A stretch of DNA of 64,000 nucleotides from Chrysomallon squamiferum (taxonomy: Eukaryota; Mollusca; Gastropoda; Neomphalida; Peltospiridae): positions 46,309,095 through 46,373,094 of the forward strand of contig CM022665.1 of the NCBI GenBank assembly GCA_012295275.1, in the 5' to 3' direction. Below are positions 1 through 11,819 of the stretch, piece after piece (the first letter of the stretch is position 1; each line of letters opens with the position of its first letter). The notes under the pieces were generated by a model. The model had not been told where the DNA came from. It searched no databases and saw nothing but the letters and a program-made list of their open reading frames with translations. Position numbers and translations under genes: made by a program.

Positions 1-149
1 GAAGATGTGTTACAATATATGATACTTTACCTGTTTAAAACCAAATAAACCATCATACAAATGAGATAATGTTTTAAAAATGATTGTTTTTTTTTAGATG
101 ATATGAAACTACAAAGGAAATTTCTATAACAACATGTCCATATCATACA

Positions 150-398
150 CAGCCATGTGTATGTGTGTGTGTGTGTGTGTCTGTGTGTCTGTCTATGTAT
201 ATACACTTATATACACACATACACACTCCTACCCATTAAATTCTGTCAGATACTTTTCATTATTATTATTATTACTGTTATTATTATTATCATCATTATC
301 ATCATCATCATTATATCATTATCATCATTATCATTATTTTCATTAATCATTAATTATTCTTATTATTATTATTATTATTCTTATTCTTATTCTTATTC

Positions 399-441
<43 letters not shown>

Positions 442-470
442 TATTATTATTTATTTATTTTGTGAAAATT
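150..470. repeat. TG microsatellite followed by long ATT/ATC trinucleotide tract
   Basis: About 35 bases of (TG)n around 157-195 lead into 200 bases of imperfect ATT, ATC and CTT triplets (255-465). The apparent reading frames here are repeat artefacts (poly-Tyr, poly-Leu, poly-Ile). The flanking 471-895 stretch is AT-rich with no gene signal. Confidence 0.9.
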
Positions 471-943
471 TATTTTGCTTTCCAATAATTCAGAGGTTCC
501 AAATTTATTGACATTTGTACACAGTTCCCATTCAGAAATATTGGATATAAATTATTCTTATATATATATACTAATAGTTTTTATAAATAATATTTTTTTA
601 AATCTAAAGTTATGAAATATACACCAGAGTTGTTTTTTTACTTCTTTTACTCAAAGTTATGAAATTTCAGCTATAATCTTTTTCCAAAAAGAGTAAATAT
701 CTAAAATATCTGATTTCCACTCAAACAGAAAACTGCTGTTCTTTGTATTCAAATGTGTGACAGAACCTGCTGGGTTTCTGGAACATTTTAACAAGTCTTT
801 GTAACATTATTACATTCACACCTGAAAGTCCATTACAAAGTCTTCTTATAATTCAAGGTAATAACCACCTGTAATTAAGGTAACAATATAAATATTTTAT
901 AAAAAAAATAAAAATAAAAATAATAAAATAAAAATGTACTTAC

Positions 944-988
944 CTTTTGAAGAGGTAATTGAAGGCCTAGAGGTAGCATAGCCATTTG
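944..988 (-). CDS. Candidate 45-nt Ser/Thr-rich linker exon downstream of CUB2
   Basis: The minus-strand acceptor tgttttttttcag precedes CAAATGGCTATG at 988, and the exon ends TCAAAAG|gtaagt at 944, both near consensus. In the phase used by the other module boundaries of this gene (two bases in, one base out) it reads NGYATSRPSITSSK after a junction Ala. That is the kind of Ser/Thr/Pro linker often found between CUB domains and a membrane anchor. A second frame (QMAMLPLGLQLPLQK) is also open, so the peptide is not proven. It can only be joined to the CUB2 exon in this phase if one base is removed from the exon tail. If real, the gene extends beyond the left edge of the window. Confidence 0.5.
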
Positions 989-1148
989 CTGAAAAAAAAA
1001 CAGAAGAAAAAAAGATAAATAAATAAAATAAATAAATAAATGAATGCATAATGAATATGTATAATTTAATCAAAATTATTGTAAAATTTGTATAAAGCTT
1101 GATTATAGTATTAATAGGTAGAAATATAAAATATTTCTGCAATTTTAT

Positions 1149-1186
<38 letters not shown>

Positions 1187-1780
1187 AGATATTAATTAGA
1201 TAAGTTATTGTTGTGGACAAGCATAAATAACAACAACAACAACAACAATATTAACTAATATCAATTTATTAACAATAATAGTATTAATAACTACTACTAC
1301 TACTAATAAAATAACAAGGTATACAGAGTTATTTTTCTTGATTAGGATAAACTATTAATATATTATCTCCCTTTTTTACAAGCACAATTAAAGGAGTTGT
1401 TTCCCTTCTTGTCTTTTTCTTAGATTACAATTTTGGTGAAATATTTAGTTTTATTACTATTATTATTATTATTTTTTTAAATTTATGAATTATTTTACAT
1501 TGTTTGAAATATTGAAATCTTTTCAGCAATTCATTTTATCTATTCAATTAGTTTGATGAACAATTTTTTATATATTTATTTATTTATTTATTTTTTTATA
1601 GGAAATAGTATACAATAAAATAGCCATAACAATAACTTAGAGAAAATGGCAAATGTGCATTTCATCAGAGAAATGTTTAGCAATAATTAATTTATTGTTA
1701 ATAAAATTAATTTCAAAGTTTGATGAGTTGACATTGACATGGATATATCATGACACTGAGATGCAGACAAACCCTACAGT
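989..1780. other. AT-rich intergenic or intronic stretch with short simple repeats
   Basis: Contains AAAT repeats (1016-1043), (TA)n at 1157-1181, AAC triplets near 1230, ACT triplets near 1292 and ATTT repeats near 1575. No exon-like segment was seen. If the 944-988 exon is used, the part to 1780 lies in an intron. Confidence 0.6.
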
Positions 1781-2230
1781 GGACAGAAACACAGACACAA
1801 ATAAAATGAACAGAAACACAGACAAAAATACAATGAACAGAAATACAGACAAAAATACAATGAACAGAAACACAGACAAAAATACAATGAACAGAAACAC
1901 AGACAAAAATACAATGAACAGAAACACAGACACAAATACACTGAACAGAAACACAACACAATGGACAAAAATACAAAAGAAACACAGACACAATGAAACA
2001 GACACAGACAAACACACAATGAACAGAAACACAGACAAAAACAAACAAACAGAGACACAGGGACAAACAAATTAGAGACACAGGGACACAAAAACACACA
2101 ATGGACAGAAACAAATGAAACAGAAACAAATATACAAAGTGGACAGAGATACACACAGGGACACAAACACACAGAGACACAGACAAACATTCAACTGCAC
2201 AGGGACACAAACAAACAGACAGAGGGATAC
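1780..2230. repeat. 27-bp minisatellite (ACAGAAACACAGACAAAAATA-type unit)
   Basis: The unit, roughly AACAGAAACACAGACAAA followed by AATACAATG, repeats nearly perfectly about five times (1800-1930) and then decays into ACAGA-rich sequence up to 2230. Because 27 is a multiple of three, it is open in several frames and gives a false 140-residue ORF with NTDKNTMNR repeats, plus Cys/Val-rich ORFs on the other strand. Confidence 0.88.
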
Positions 2231-2239
2231 AAATTTATA

Positions 2240-2520
2240 AAACAAACAAACTAATGATTTTATGGACAGAGATACATGTTGTATGACAGACAGATTTAGA
2301 ATTGGGGACAAACATTCAATTGCACAGAGATACAAACAGACAGATGTATATAATTTAATAATTAAAACTAAACAAACTAATGACATTTTACAATCGGTTT
2401 CGGTTTGGGGTGGGGGCATATGACAGACAGGTTACAAACAGACAGATGTATATAATTTAATAATTAAAACTAATGATTTTACGATACCTGACATGTTGTA
2501 CGACAGCATCGGTTTAGGGT
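2240..2520. repeat. Local duplication touching the end of the CUB2 exon
   Basis: Two related segments share a gggtggggg core next to tcggttt (2395-2415 and 2509-2525) and an ACAGACAGATGTATATAATT stretch (about 2337 and 2441) followed by TAATAATTAAAACTAA. A weaker third relative is at 2255-2310 (catgttgtatgacagacag). The copy nearest the exon includes the stop codon and the candidate donor. Confidence 0.75.
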
Positions 2521-2727
2521 GGGGGCTGTGGGTTGTTGCTGGTGAATTCGTATGAGGCTGAGAAGCCTTTCCTCTCCCCGGACTCGTCCGAGTAGAACTG
2601 AATGAAGAGGTACCTCTGCGACGACATCAGCTCCACCTGGTTGTGCAGGTCGCAGTAGTGGCCGATGACCACCGCACTTTTGTCTCTCCCATCATGCACC
2701 TTGATAGCGTCCTTGCTAAACTGACAG
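2514..2727 (-). CDS. CUB domain 2, C-terminal half, ending in a stop codon
   Basis: The acceptor ctcttgttttccag is followed by CTGTCAGTTTAG at 2727. The first C completes Ser with the AG left from the previous exon. Seventy codons follow, then TAA at 2514-2516. Residues include CQFSKDAIKVHDG, which matches the CUB motif C..D.I.V.DG, the fourth Cys (272), and FYSDESGERKGFSASYEF, the closing strand F.SD.S...GF.A.Y.F. The tail is SNNPQPPP. The reading frame stops here, but a good donor (ATGTCAG|gtatcg, exon end 2488) lies 26 bases past the stop. The frame one base over stays open to that donor, so this may be an internal exon with a one-base indel in CCCCC (see findings). GC content is strikingly higher than in the flanks. 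Confidence 0.93.
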
Positions 2728-2949
2728 CTGGAAAACAAGAGGGTAGACATTTTTTTTGTTTTTGAAATTTAATTATAATAATTTTTTTGATTTTTTGTTG
2801 TGAATTCAGTTTTTCAAAGAAATCTGTTGTTGTTGTTAAACCCATGTGTAATATGTGTCCTGTTTTTGGTTTGTATTTTTTTTTTTTAATGATAAAGGTT
2901 ATGGTATTTGTTGATAATGTGTGAAATTAATTGTCATGTTTCTCAAGTT

Positions 2950-3036
2950 ATTAACTTATTAATAAAATAAATAAATAAATAAATAAATGAGTAAGTAAAA
3001 TAAATAAATAATAAAAATATAAATAAATAAAATAAA

Positions 3037-3068
<32 letters not shown>

Positions 3069-3080
3069 TAAATAAATCAA
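2950..3080. repeat. AAAT/AAT microsatellite
   Basis: Imperfect AAAT and AAT units within the intron between the two CUB2 exons; followed by an AT-rich stretch and a poly-A run at 3210-3230. Confidence 0.85.
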
Positions 3081-3409
3081 TCAAACAAAAAGTAAAATAT
3101 CATGTTTGTTTATGACTTATTTTTCAAACATTTATTTATTTTCATTGTAAAAGTTAAATTTTATTTCATTTAATTTTTGTTTTTATACAATGATGTAGGT
3201 TTATTTTGTAAAAAAAAAAAAAAAAAAAAATTTAAAAATTAAAATTCATTTTGATAAAACAAATTACATATAAATAAACTGCTTCTAAACATAATATTTC
3301 AAACTGGAATATAAATGAAAGCAGATTTTTCGATTTTTAAGATTTGAAAATAAATTTAGTTTTTCCAGCAGAGGCTAAATTTGGTACAAAGTCTGCAATA
3401 GTAACACTG

Positions 3410-4300
3410 TGTAATACAAACCCGTATCGTTTACCATCCGGGCTGCTCACAAAATAATTAGAAACACAAAAAAATTGGCTTGTTAATAATAGCAGTAAAA
3501 AAACACACAAATTATAATACAAGGGGAACAACTCCAATTAAGACATTTTTGTAAAACAAAATGATTTTTTATTTTATAAAAACATAAAATCGGCTTATTA
3601 ATAATAGCAGTCAAAAAACACACAAACTATAATACAAGGGGAGCAACTCCAATTAAGACATTTTTGTAAAAAAAAAAAAAAAATTTAAAAACACATACAA
3701 TCGACTTTTTAGTAACAATAAAAAAAAAAAATTTTTTTTTAAAAAACACATACAATCAATTTAGACATTTTTGTTTAAAAAAAAAATAGTAACACATAAA
3801 ATCGGCTTATTAATAAAAGCAGTCATAAAACAAGAATTATAATACAAAGGAAGTAACTCCAATTTAGACATTTTTGTTTAAAAAAAAATTAGTAACACAT
3901 AAAATCGGCTTATTAATAAAAGCAGTCAAAAAAAAAAAATTATAATACAAGGGAAGTAACTCCAATTTAGACATTTTGGTAAAAAAAAAAAAAAAATATT
4001 AGAACCACATAAAATCGGCTTATTAATAAAAGCAGTCAAAAAAAAAAAAAAGAATTATAATACAAGGGAAGTAAGTCCAATTAAGACATTTTTGTATTAA
4101 AAAAAATCAATAATAATAAACACAAAAAAATTGGCTTGTTAATAATAGCAGTCAAAAAATACAAATTGTAATACAAGGGAAGTAACTCAAATTAAGATAT
4201 TTTGGTACAAAAAAAATATTAGAAACATAAAAAACATTAATTATAATACAAGGGAAGTAACTCCAATTAAGACTTTTTTTTGTTAAAAAAAAAAATAAAA
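3410..4300. repeat. ~100-120-bp tandem array, about seven copies
   Basis: Each copy carries a core TCGGCTTATTAATAA(A/T)AGCAGT, a variable poly-A run, TTATAATACAAGGGAAGTAA and CTCCAATTAAGACATTTTTG. Copies begin near 3475, 3591, 3803, 3904, 4015 and 4131, with partial copies at 3700 and 4215. Unit length varies through the A-runs. It lies inside the intron between CUB2 exons. Confidence 0.9.
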
Positions 4301-4880
4301 AAAAAAAAAGATCACTGAGGCAAATAACTCTGTTTATTTATAACAACATAAAAAAAAACAACTACCAGATATAATCAATCAATAAAGAAAAGCAGACAGT
4401 GAAATATAATTCCATATGAATTATTGAGATGTGAGATTTTATTCCTGAATTATTTTCACATTAATTATGGATGACTTACTCAGTGCTATCTCAAGCAATG
4501 AAAAATATTTTGTTTACGTCTTTTTTTTTTTTTTCCTTCGTTAAATATGGCTGACTGGTTTTCTTTTCAGTCAGAAACTTGGTGTAGAATTATAGCCACA
4601 GAGAATTTGAGTTGCTAGTTTTTCTTTTTATCCAAAGTCATGAATGAAACATGCCTTAGTCAGCTATAGGATTTCAATGAAATATTAATGAAAGTTGTCA
4701 CTCTTTACTAATCTCTCCAACAAAAGAGGCTTGACTTTTCAGAGAATTAATTTTGTTTTTATGTTTTTTCTTTTCATTTTTTTTTTATAATAATAATTAT
4801 AATTCTACATGAATTAATCAATATATATATGATAATTTTTGTACTGTGTATGGACAAGTAATATCGAAAAAAAAATTGAA
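4300..4880. other. AT-rich intron sequence, no feature seen
   Basis: Unique but AT-rich. Contains a duplicated flavour of 'cagtcagaaacttgg' type words, with no splice-bounded open segment on either strand. Confidence 0.5.
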
Positions 4881-4884
4881 ATCA

Positions 4885-4901
4885 CTAATAATAATAATAA
4901 C

Positions 4902-4941
<40 letters not shown>

Positions 4942-5091
4942 TAATAATAACTGTAGCAGTGGTAGTAGTGGTAGTAGTAATGGTAATAGTAGCAGTAGTA
5001 GTACTAGTAGTAGGAGGAGGAATAATAGTAGTAGCAATAATAATAATAACAACAACAACAATAATAGTAACAATAATATTAGTAATGGTAG

Positions 5092-5122
<31 letters not shown>

Positions 5123-5213
5123 AATAGAAATTATAATAATAATAGTAATAATAACAACAATAATATAGAATAATAATAATAACAATAATTATAATAATAA
5201 GTAATAATAATAA

Positions 5214-5244
<31 letters not shown>

Positions 5245-5275
5245 AAGAAGAAGACGACATAGAAGAAAAATAAAT
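4885..5275. repeat. AAT / AGT / AAC / GAA trinucleotide complex
   Basis: Nearly 400 bases of interrupted triplet repeats: AAT (4886-4950), GTA/AGT (4955-5030), AAC and AAT (5040-5210), GAA (5216-5255). It abuts the donor side of the 5316-5529 exon. All ORFs across it are poly-residue artefacts. Confidence 0.92.
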
Positions 5276-5315
5276 ACAACAACAACAACATCAGTAATAA
5301 TTTTAAAAATCTCAC

Positions 5316-5529
5316 CTGCCATCACTAGGGTAGAGTTGAATGTTTCTGAAAACTATTTTAACCTTTTCGTGCGGCCCAGCTATGAAATGATATTGGCAGC
5401 TGTAGTTGGGCTTATAATTCTGGGGGTAAAAGGGAGAGAAAAAGTTCCCAGATTTTTTATTTTTATTGCTATCAAAATAATATGTACACGGTGTTCCTGG
5501 AATCTTGGTTCCATCTATAGTGAACTGGT
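5316..5529 (-). CDS. CUB domain 2, N-terminal half, with interdomain linker
   Basis: The acceptor tttgtctactttcag precedes ACCAGTTCAC at 5529, and the exon ends GATGGCAG|gtgaga at 5316. It contains 70 complete codons with two bases at each end (enters phase 1, leaves phase 2, identical to the CUB1 first-half exon). The linker QFTIDGTKIPGTPC leads into the CUB start. It is followed by GNFFSPFYPQNYKPNYSC, the G-F-SP-YP-NY-C signature with sequon NYS (217), and by the strand EKVKIVFRNIQLY. Cys residues are 190 and 220. Arthropod SOL-1-like proteins as I remember them carry a similar linker ending in a Cys and aromatic residues. A GAA/AAT repeat lies just past the donor. Confidence 0.94.
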
Positions 5530-5569
5530 CTGAAAGTAGACAAAGTGAAATGTTGATAAAAAAAAAAAA

Positions 5570-5833
5570 AAATAAATAAATTTGATTGGGAATTTCATGG
5601 GTTCAAAGTCTGAAAATAAATGTAAAATAAATGAATTAAGTAATTAAGTAATTAAATAAATAAATAAATAATAAAATTAAATAGTAATTAAGTAAATAAA
5701 TAAATTAATATACAAATAAATAAATAAATAATAAAACCAAATAGTAATTAAGTAAATAAATAAATTAATATACAAATAAATAAATAAATAATAAAATCAA
5801 ATAGTAATTAAGTAAATAAATAAATTAATATAC

Positions 5834-5865
<32 letters not shown>

Positions 5866-6215
5866 AAGTTATAAAAAGATTTAAACAAATAAATAAATAA
5901 ATAATTAAAATAAAATGGAAATAAAATACAAAAAAATAAATAAATATATAAATAAAATAAATAAGTTATAAAGCAAAAAAAATTATATTAAATAAAAAAA
6001 AAAAAAAAAAAAAAAATAAAAAAAAAAAAAAAAAAAAAAATTAAAAAAAATAAAAAAAACCGAGAAAAAAAAAAACCCACCAAAAAACAAATATAAAATT
6101 AAAATAAAAATCTAGAAAAAACAAAAAAATGAATAAAAAAACAAATGAATAAATAAAATAATGAAATTAAAAAAAATAAAATAACAGCAAATAGCTGCAT
6201 ACATAAATAAATACC
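5570..6215. repeat. AAAT-rich tract with 61-bp tandem units and poly-A
   Basis: Between 5650 and 5845 a unit of about 61 bp (TAATTAAGTAAATAAATAAA, then TTAATATACAAATAAATAAA) is repeated three times almost identically. It then decays to AAAT and poly-A (5990-6075). Located in the 8.8-kb intron. Confidence 0.88.
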
Positions 6216-6321
6216 ATTATGCAAATGAACAAATACTTTAACAACAATAAATTTTATATTAAGAATGTTTTATATAGGTTAAATTTATTTCAGCATTATT
6301 TGGGAACATCATATTTCCTAT

Positions 6322-6322
<1 letters not shown>

Positions 6323-6361
<39 letters not shown>

Positions 6362-6368
6362 TGTGTTT
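6323..6368. repeat. GT microsatellite
   Basis: About 18 uninterrupted GT units followed by an imperfect tail, in intron sequence. Confidence 0.92.
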
Positions 6369-6369
6369 T

Positions 6370-7794
6370 CAAGTGTGCATGTTTTTTATATATTTACATG
6401 ATATAATGATGTTACTATACATGTCAGAGTACCTTTAAAAACATGTGTATGTGTATAATTTTATACATGTGTATATACACATGCAGTAATAATTTTTTAT
6501 TTGTAAATTTATTAATTTATAACAAAAACTACTTTCTCTAAACATAAAAACAGTTGACAACTGATTAATCACTCTTGCTATTATTCTCCAGTTTAGATAA
6601 CAAGATGGCTGCCATACAATCATTTAGTTATTAAAATTAAACTTAGTTTTAGAAAACTTTCAACAGTTTATAGATAAAAGCTAAGCTAGTGCAAGAATGT
6701 TAAAGCACATAATCAATGGACTGCTTTGAAAAATGATAATAGAGGGTTTTGGGTGTAAGTAGAAATAACAGGTCTGAAATTGAAAAATTTAGGAAAGCTA
6801 TTCAGACACACTAGAAAAAAAATATTGAAAAAGTTTAAAACACAGTGAGATAAAATAACTCAGTAATGTTAATTTTATAAACATATTTTTAATAAATATT
6901 AATATTATTATTGTTGTTGTTGTTTTGCCCTATTAAGAATTACAGACAAAAATCTTTAATGAAGATAAAAGTAAATTAAATAATAATTTAATTAATATCT
7001 TTAGCAAAGTGAATTTAATTGAAATATTAATTTGCTATTTTAAAAATCACAATTAAGACAAAATAACACAATTTGTTTTTATGTAAATTAGTTAATTTTA
7101 ATAATTATTTTATATACAATTTCTTAATTTTACAATTTTCACTTAGGTAATTTTCAATACATCTGTTTTATTTAAAATCTTTTATTTATAACATATATAC
7201 ATATAAATAAATGATTTTAAATATATAAAAACACGTATTTAAAATTACGTGACTGAAAATCATAAAATTAAAATATTCTCGTTACTCTCTTATGATTAAA
7301 AATATTCTCTAGACAAATCCTGTTATTAATTAACAAAATTAATTAATTATTTTTAATAACAAATTACAGAAGTCAGAGTATGAAAGACATAAGTTCAAGC
7401 AGTGCTTGCCTGCCACACTGAAATATTGAGAAAGTTTCACATCTAGAAAAAAAAGTTGTGCCAGGTAAAATTTAAATTTTTATTGTATTGATATTTTAGC
7501 AGTCAGTTTTGAGAAAGATAAAATACCTGGATTAAAAAAAAAAAAAATTAAATAAAATAAAGAAGAAAAATAGAGAGATTTATAGATAAAATAAATATTA
7601 TTAATAATAAGAATGAGAGTTAGAATTAAAGAATTAGATAAAATGTATTAGAAATTCTGAAAATATTATTTTTTAATTCTATTTAAAAATAATTTTGTAA
7701 AATTTTTAATTTTAAATTTTGATTTATATAATCAAAATATTCAAAAAACAAACAAAAAGAAAAGAAATAAAAACTAAATATAAAATTGCAGTCA

Positions 7795-7833
<39 letters not shown>

Positions 7834-8229
7834 AATAATTTTAAAAAACTAAACAATAAATTAAAAAATTAAAAAATAAATATATAAAAACAATTAAAAA
7901 GAAAATTAAATTAAAAAAAAAAATCAAATTTACCTTTTAAATTAGACTACAGATGAAATCTCCAAAGCATCTTATTGTGAATATATTTAGAAATTTTATT
8001 TTGATTTAGAATCAAAGTTCCATGGCTACCTCATAAAATTCCATTTAAGAATTTAAAATCCAGTGAAGCACGACTGTTTTTAAAAGTTCAACATAATAAA
8101 CATGTCAAGTAAGCTAAATAATGAAAATTTATCTACAACAATTACACCAGAACAAGCTAAATATAAAACTATAACTGTTTTTTTTATTTTACATTTATCA
8201 TGACTTAAATATAACATTTATTTTAAAAG

Positions 8230-8263
<34 letters not shown>

Positions 8264-9470
8264 CATAAAAAATTTTTTAAAAAAAATAATTAAATAAATA
8301 AAAAAAAAAAAAAAATTTTTTTTTATTAATTTGATAGATGTTTTGGCTTGTAGTAAATAAATTAAAATTAGTTATCTCTTGATCTAAATTTTATGAAAGA
8401 GTAAAACTATTAAGAAGTCAGTTTGATAATGAGTTTCACTTTAATAAAACTATCTTTGTAACAAAAGAATTAAAATATATATTATATCTTCATGATATAT
8501 AATTAGTATAATAATTTATACTATAAAGAATAAAATCTGGATGCATTTTTTTTATTATTATTAATTTATTAAAATTAATTAAAGCCTGAAATATAGATAT
8601 TTTTTTGAAGTGGACCAAAAATTCAAATATGTAATTAAAAGAAAAATAAATAAATAAAATTAAAGGGATCAAAGTGATGAAGAAGCAGTAAATAGATAAA
8701 AAATAAAGCAATGAAAAATTATAAATAAATAAATAACTTAAAAAAATAAAAATTCAAAATTCAAAAAAATAATTTAAAAATCACAGCAATAAAAAATTTA
8801 AATATTTATAAATTAATATTAAAATAAATAAATAAATAAATAAAATTAAGGTTTTATTTACTTCATTATTTTTTTTTTTAAATAGTTGAAAAACTTTAGA
8901 AGGAATAGATTTAATAAATATTTAAAAATTAAAATGTTATATAAAAATATTTTAACAGCTAAAATACCAATGTCCCTATTCAATTGCTCTAAATAATTAA
9001 AAAAAAAAAAAAAAAAAATAAATTAAATTGTGTAATGAAGCAATATTAAAGTAAAAGTTAATGATTAAAAATATTTAAATATTTATAGATTTTAAAACTA
9101 TTTTTTTAAAATGTTTTGTGAATTAATTTAATAGTTTAAAGTATTAATGAAAATTGAAAAAAAACAAATAATTAAAAATAAAAATTTGTAAAACTTTTAC
9201 TGAAATATTTATGACTTACAAAATTTGTCTTCTTTCCAGTATTATTTTTTAAAAAAACAACAACAAAAAAAAGGTAAAAAAAAACATTTACTAATTATTT
9301 TTATATCTTAGAAACAAAATTTGAAAATGTTTGGACATTTGAATCATGAATTTTGTGAAATTGTTTTCAGTTCTTACATTAGACTTACATTAAATGAAAT
9401 ATTTAAACAAGGAATTTTAAATTTATTTTTTTTTTAAAAGAAATAATAATATATACATATATATGTGTGT
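6370..9470. other. AT-rich intron, no gene seen
   Basis: About 3 kb of very AT-rich sequence within the intron between CUB1 and CUB2. Small features are an AAAT run (7797-7834), a poly-A cluster (8228-8315) and another AAAT run (8822-8843). No open, splice-bounded segment on either strand. Confidence 0.6.
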
Positions 9471-9979
9471 AAGTTAAATAAAACAGATAAATCATAAATA
9501 ATAGTAATAAAAAAGTAAGTAACTTACTAACTAACTAACTAAACAATTAAATACATTAATTAATTAATTAATTAATAATACAATAAATAAATAAGTAAAT
9601 AGTTACTAAACAAACGGAAACAAATAAAATATTAAATAAACAAATAAAGATATGAAAGAAAATCCGTTATAAAAAAGCAGTAACAGTTTTTGAGAGGGAG
9701 ACAACTCTTGATATTAACAATTTAGAAGTTCTAATTAATTTATATTGAAATTTACACAGCAAAATTTCTTTTTTATTTATTTTAACCATATTAATTAGAT
9801 TATTTTATATCATTTAGTGCATTTACATTATTAATATTACCTAATCCTATATATATATGTTTATATATATTTTACATGTTTAAATATGAAGTATACTTTA
9901 ATTTAATTACAGTATATACATTAAATTATTTAATTAAATTCACTGTATATAATATATACATATATACATACATACATAC

Positions 9980-10012
<33 letters not shown>

Positions 10013-10020
10013 CATATATG
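9440..10020. repeat. AT-rich tract with TAAT, ACTA and TA/CATA repeats
   Basis: Includes AACT units (9524-9543), TTAA units (9558-9578), and TA plus TACA microsatellites (9955-10018). Confidence 0.7.
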
Positions 10021-10484
10021 AGTTATTTTACAAAATCTTAATAATTAGTAATATATTTATATGTGTCAAACTAATTAGTTAATTCACACTCAGCTGTTAA
10101 TTAATTCATTTATATCCCTCTCATGCATTATTTATCTTCCATTTGTCGTATTAATCAGAGTATTTTCTCATCTGACGTTTGACAAAAAAAAAAAATGAAC
10201 TGTTAGTCTGAACAAGACATCACTTAATATTTTCACAAACACCCCCCCCATCTCAACAACCACCACAAAAAAAACAATTAACCTGATGAATAAGTAACTT
10301 AATTTTAATAGCAGCAGAATTCCCAGGAACTTCACGCTTCGACGAGCACCATTAAGCACAAACGAGAAATTATGTTACGGACAGAAATATTGATCACACG
10401 TTTTTCGACGAAAAAAGAGAGAAAAAATATCCTCAGTATTTTTAGTGCTGTTTCTTGTTTGTGTCAGACATCAAAAGAATCGTA

Positions 10485-10489
10485 AAGGA

Positions 10490-10532
<43 letters not shown>

Positions 10533-11075
10533 AAAAAAATGTGATGGATTAACTGGTTTATGTGACAAGGATCAATAATAGAAATAATAACAGTATAATT
10601 TATAAAAGAAGCAAAGCAATAAAACAGTGTAGAAGACAATAAATGAAGAGATAGATATGTAGATATGTAGATAAATAAATAGATAAACAGATAGATAGAT
10701 AAACAGATAGATGAATTGATGGATAGATAAAGAACCAACTAGATAGATAGATACATAGATAAATAAATAAATAAAAATAAATAAATAGATAAATAGATGA
10801 ATAGATATACAGATAGATAAATAGATAGATAGACAGATAGATAAATAGAGAGATACACAGATAGATAGATAGATAGATAGATAAAAAAAAAAGATAGATA
10901 GATAAATAAATAAATAAATAAAAATAAATAAATAGATAAATAGATATATAGACAGGTATATATAGATAGATAAATAAATAAAAAACCAACTAAATAGATA
11001 GATAGATAGATAAAAAAAAAAAAAAAAAATAAATAAATAAATAAATAAATAACAAAAACAAAAACAAACAAACAA
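10485..11075. repeat. Poly-A run and long GATA/AAAT tetranucleotide tract
   Basis: A ~40-base A-run (10488-10530) is followed by about 420 bases of mixed ATAG/ATAC/AAAT units (10645-11060). Minus-strand ORFs of up to 167 codons (Ile/Tyr/Leu/Ser repeats) are artefacts of the tetranucleotide. Confidence 0.92.
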
Positions 11076-11579
11076 ATAAAAATATTTATAATAAAACAGT
11101 ATTAAAAATAAAAATGATCCTTATGTTTATGATAATAACTAACAAACAGCAAAACAAAAAAAGTATTAAACAAAAAAACAACAAATATAAACAAAATAAA
11201 GTATAAAATAAAGTAGTAAATTATTGTTAAAAAATAGTTAAATAAATATATAAATGACTGGCAACTTGAATTTTGAAAATATTTAAGGGATATTTAAGCA
11301 ATCAACAGCAAATGAAATGAAATGACTTTTTAATATCTGGTTATTTTGTGGTTAATTTCATATTTTAATTATCATATTAATGCACTTATTATAAATTAAT
11401 GATACAAGATCAGTTTTACTTTAAGTTTTAATCATGGACAGAATTTTATTCAGAATGAAAACTAACACACAAAAAAAAAATGTTTCAATGCACATTAATC
11501 AATAAATAATAATTATGGTGTGAGACCATTAGAACCTTCCATCTCTCTAATTGTTTTTTTTTTTTTTGGTTTTTTTATA

Positions 11580-11815
11580 AAATGTACCGTGTAAAACTGA
11601 GATCAAGAGCCCGGTACAGATGTGCTTGAACCTTGTAGAAGTAAACACACTGACTGATTGATCACTTAACCAAATTACACGCTGCAAGAACTTTTAATTC
11701 CATTAACAGACGCAAAACAGATTAATACCAGACTTATGTAAAATGCAGGAGCACATCTGCAGATTGGGAAAAGCAGTACCATCTACTTGTTTGCCGCAAA
11801 CTCTTTATTTGTTTA
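11580..11815. promoter_or_regulatory. Moderate-GC unique island in the CUB1/CUB2 intron
   Basis: About 230 bases of non-repetitive sequence with higher GC than its surroundings, containing homeodomain-type words (gattgatcac, cattaacag, gattaatacc). No coding potential was found. Offered only as a candidate conserved non-coding element. Confidence 0.22.
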
Positions 11816-11819
11816 ACCT

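Noticed and set aside
1653-2075. 140-codon ORF with NTDKNTMNR repeats
   Set aside because: It is the 27-bp minisatellite read as protein; no start context, no splice sites, and the opposite strand is equally open.
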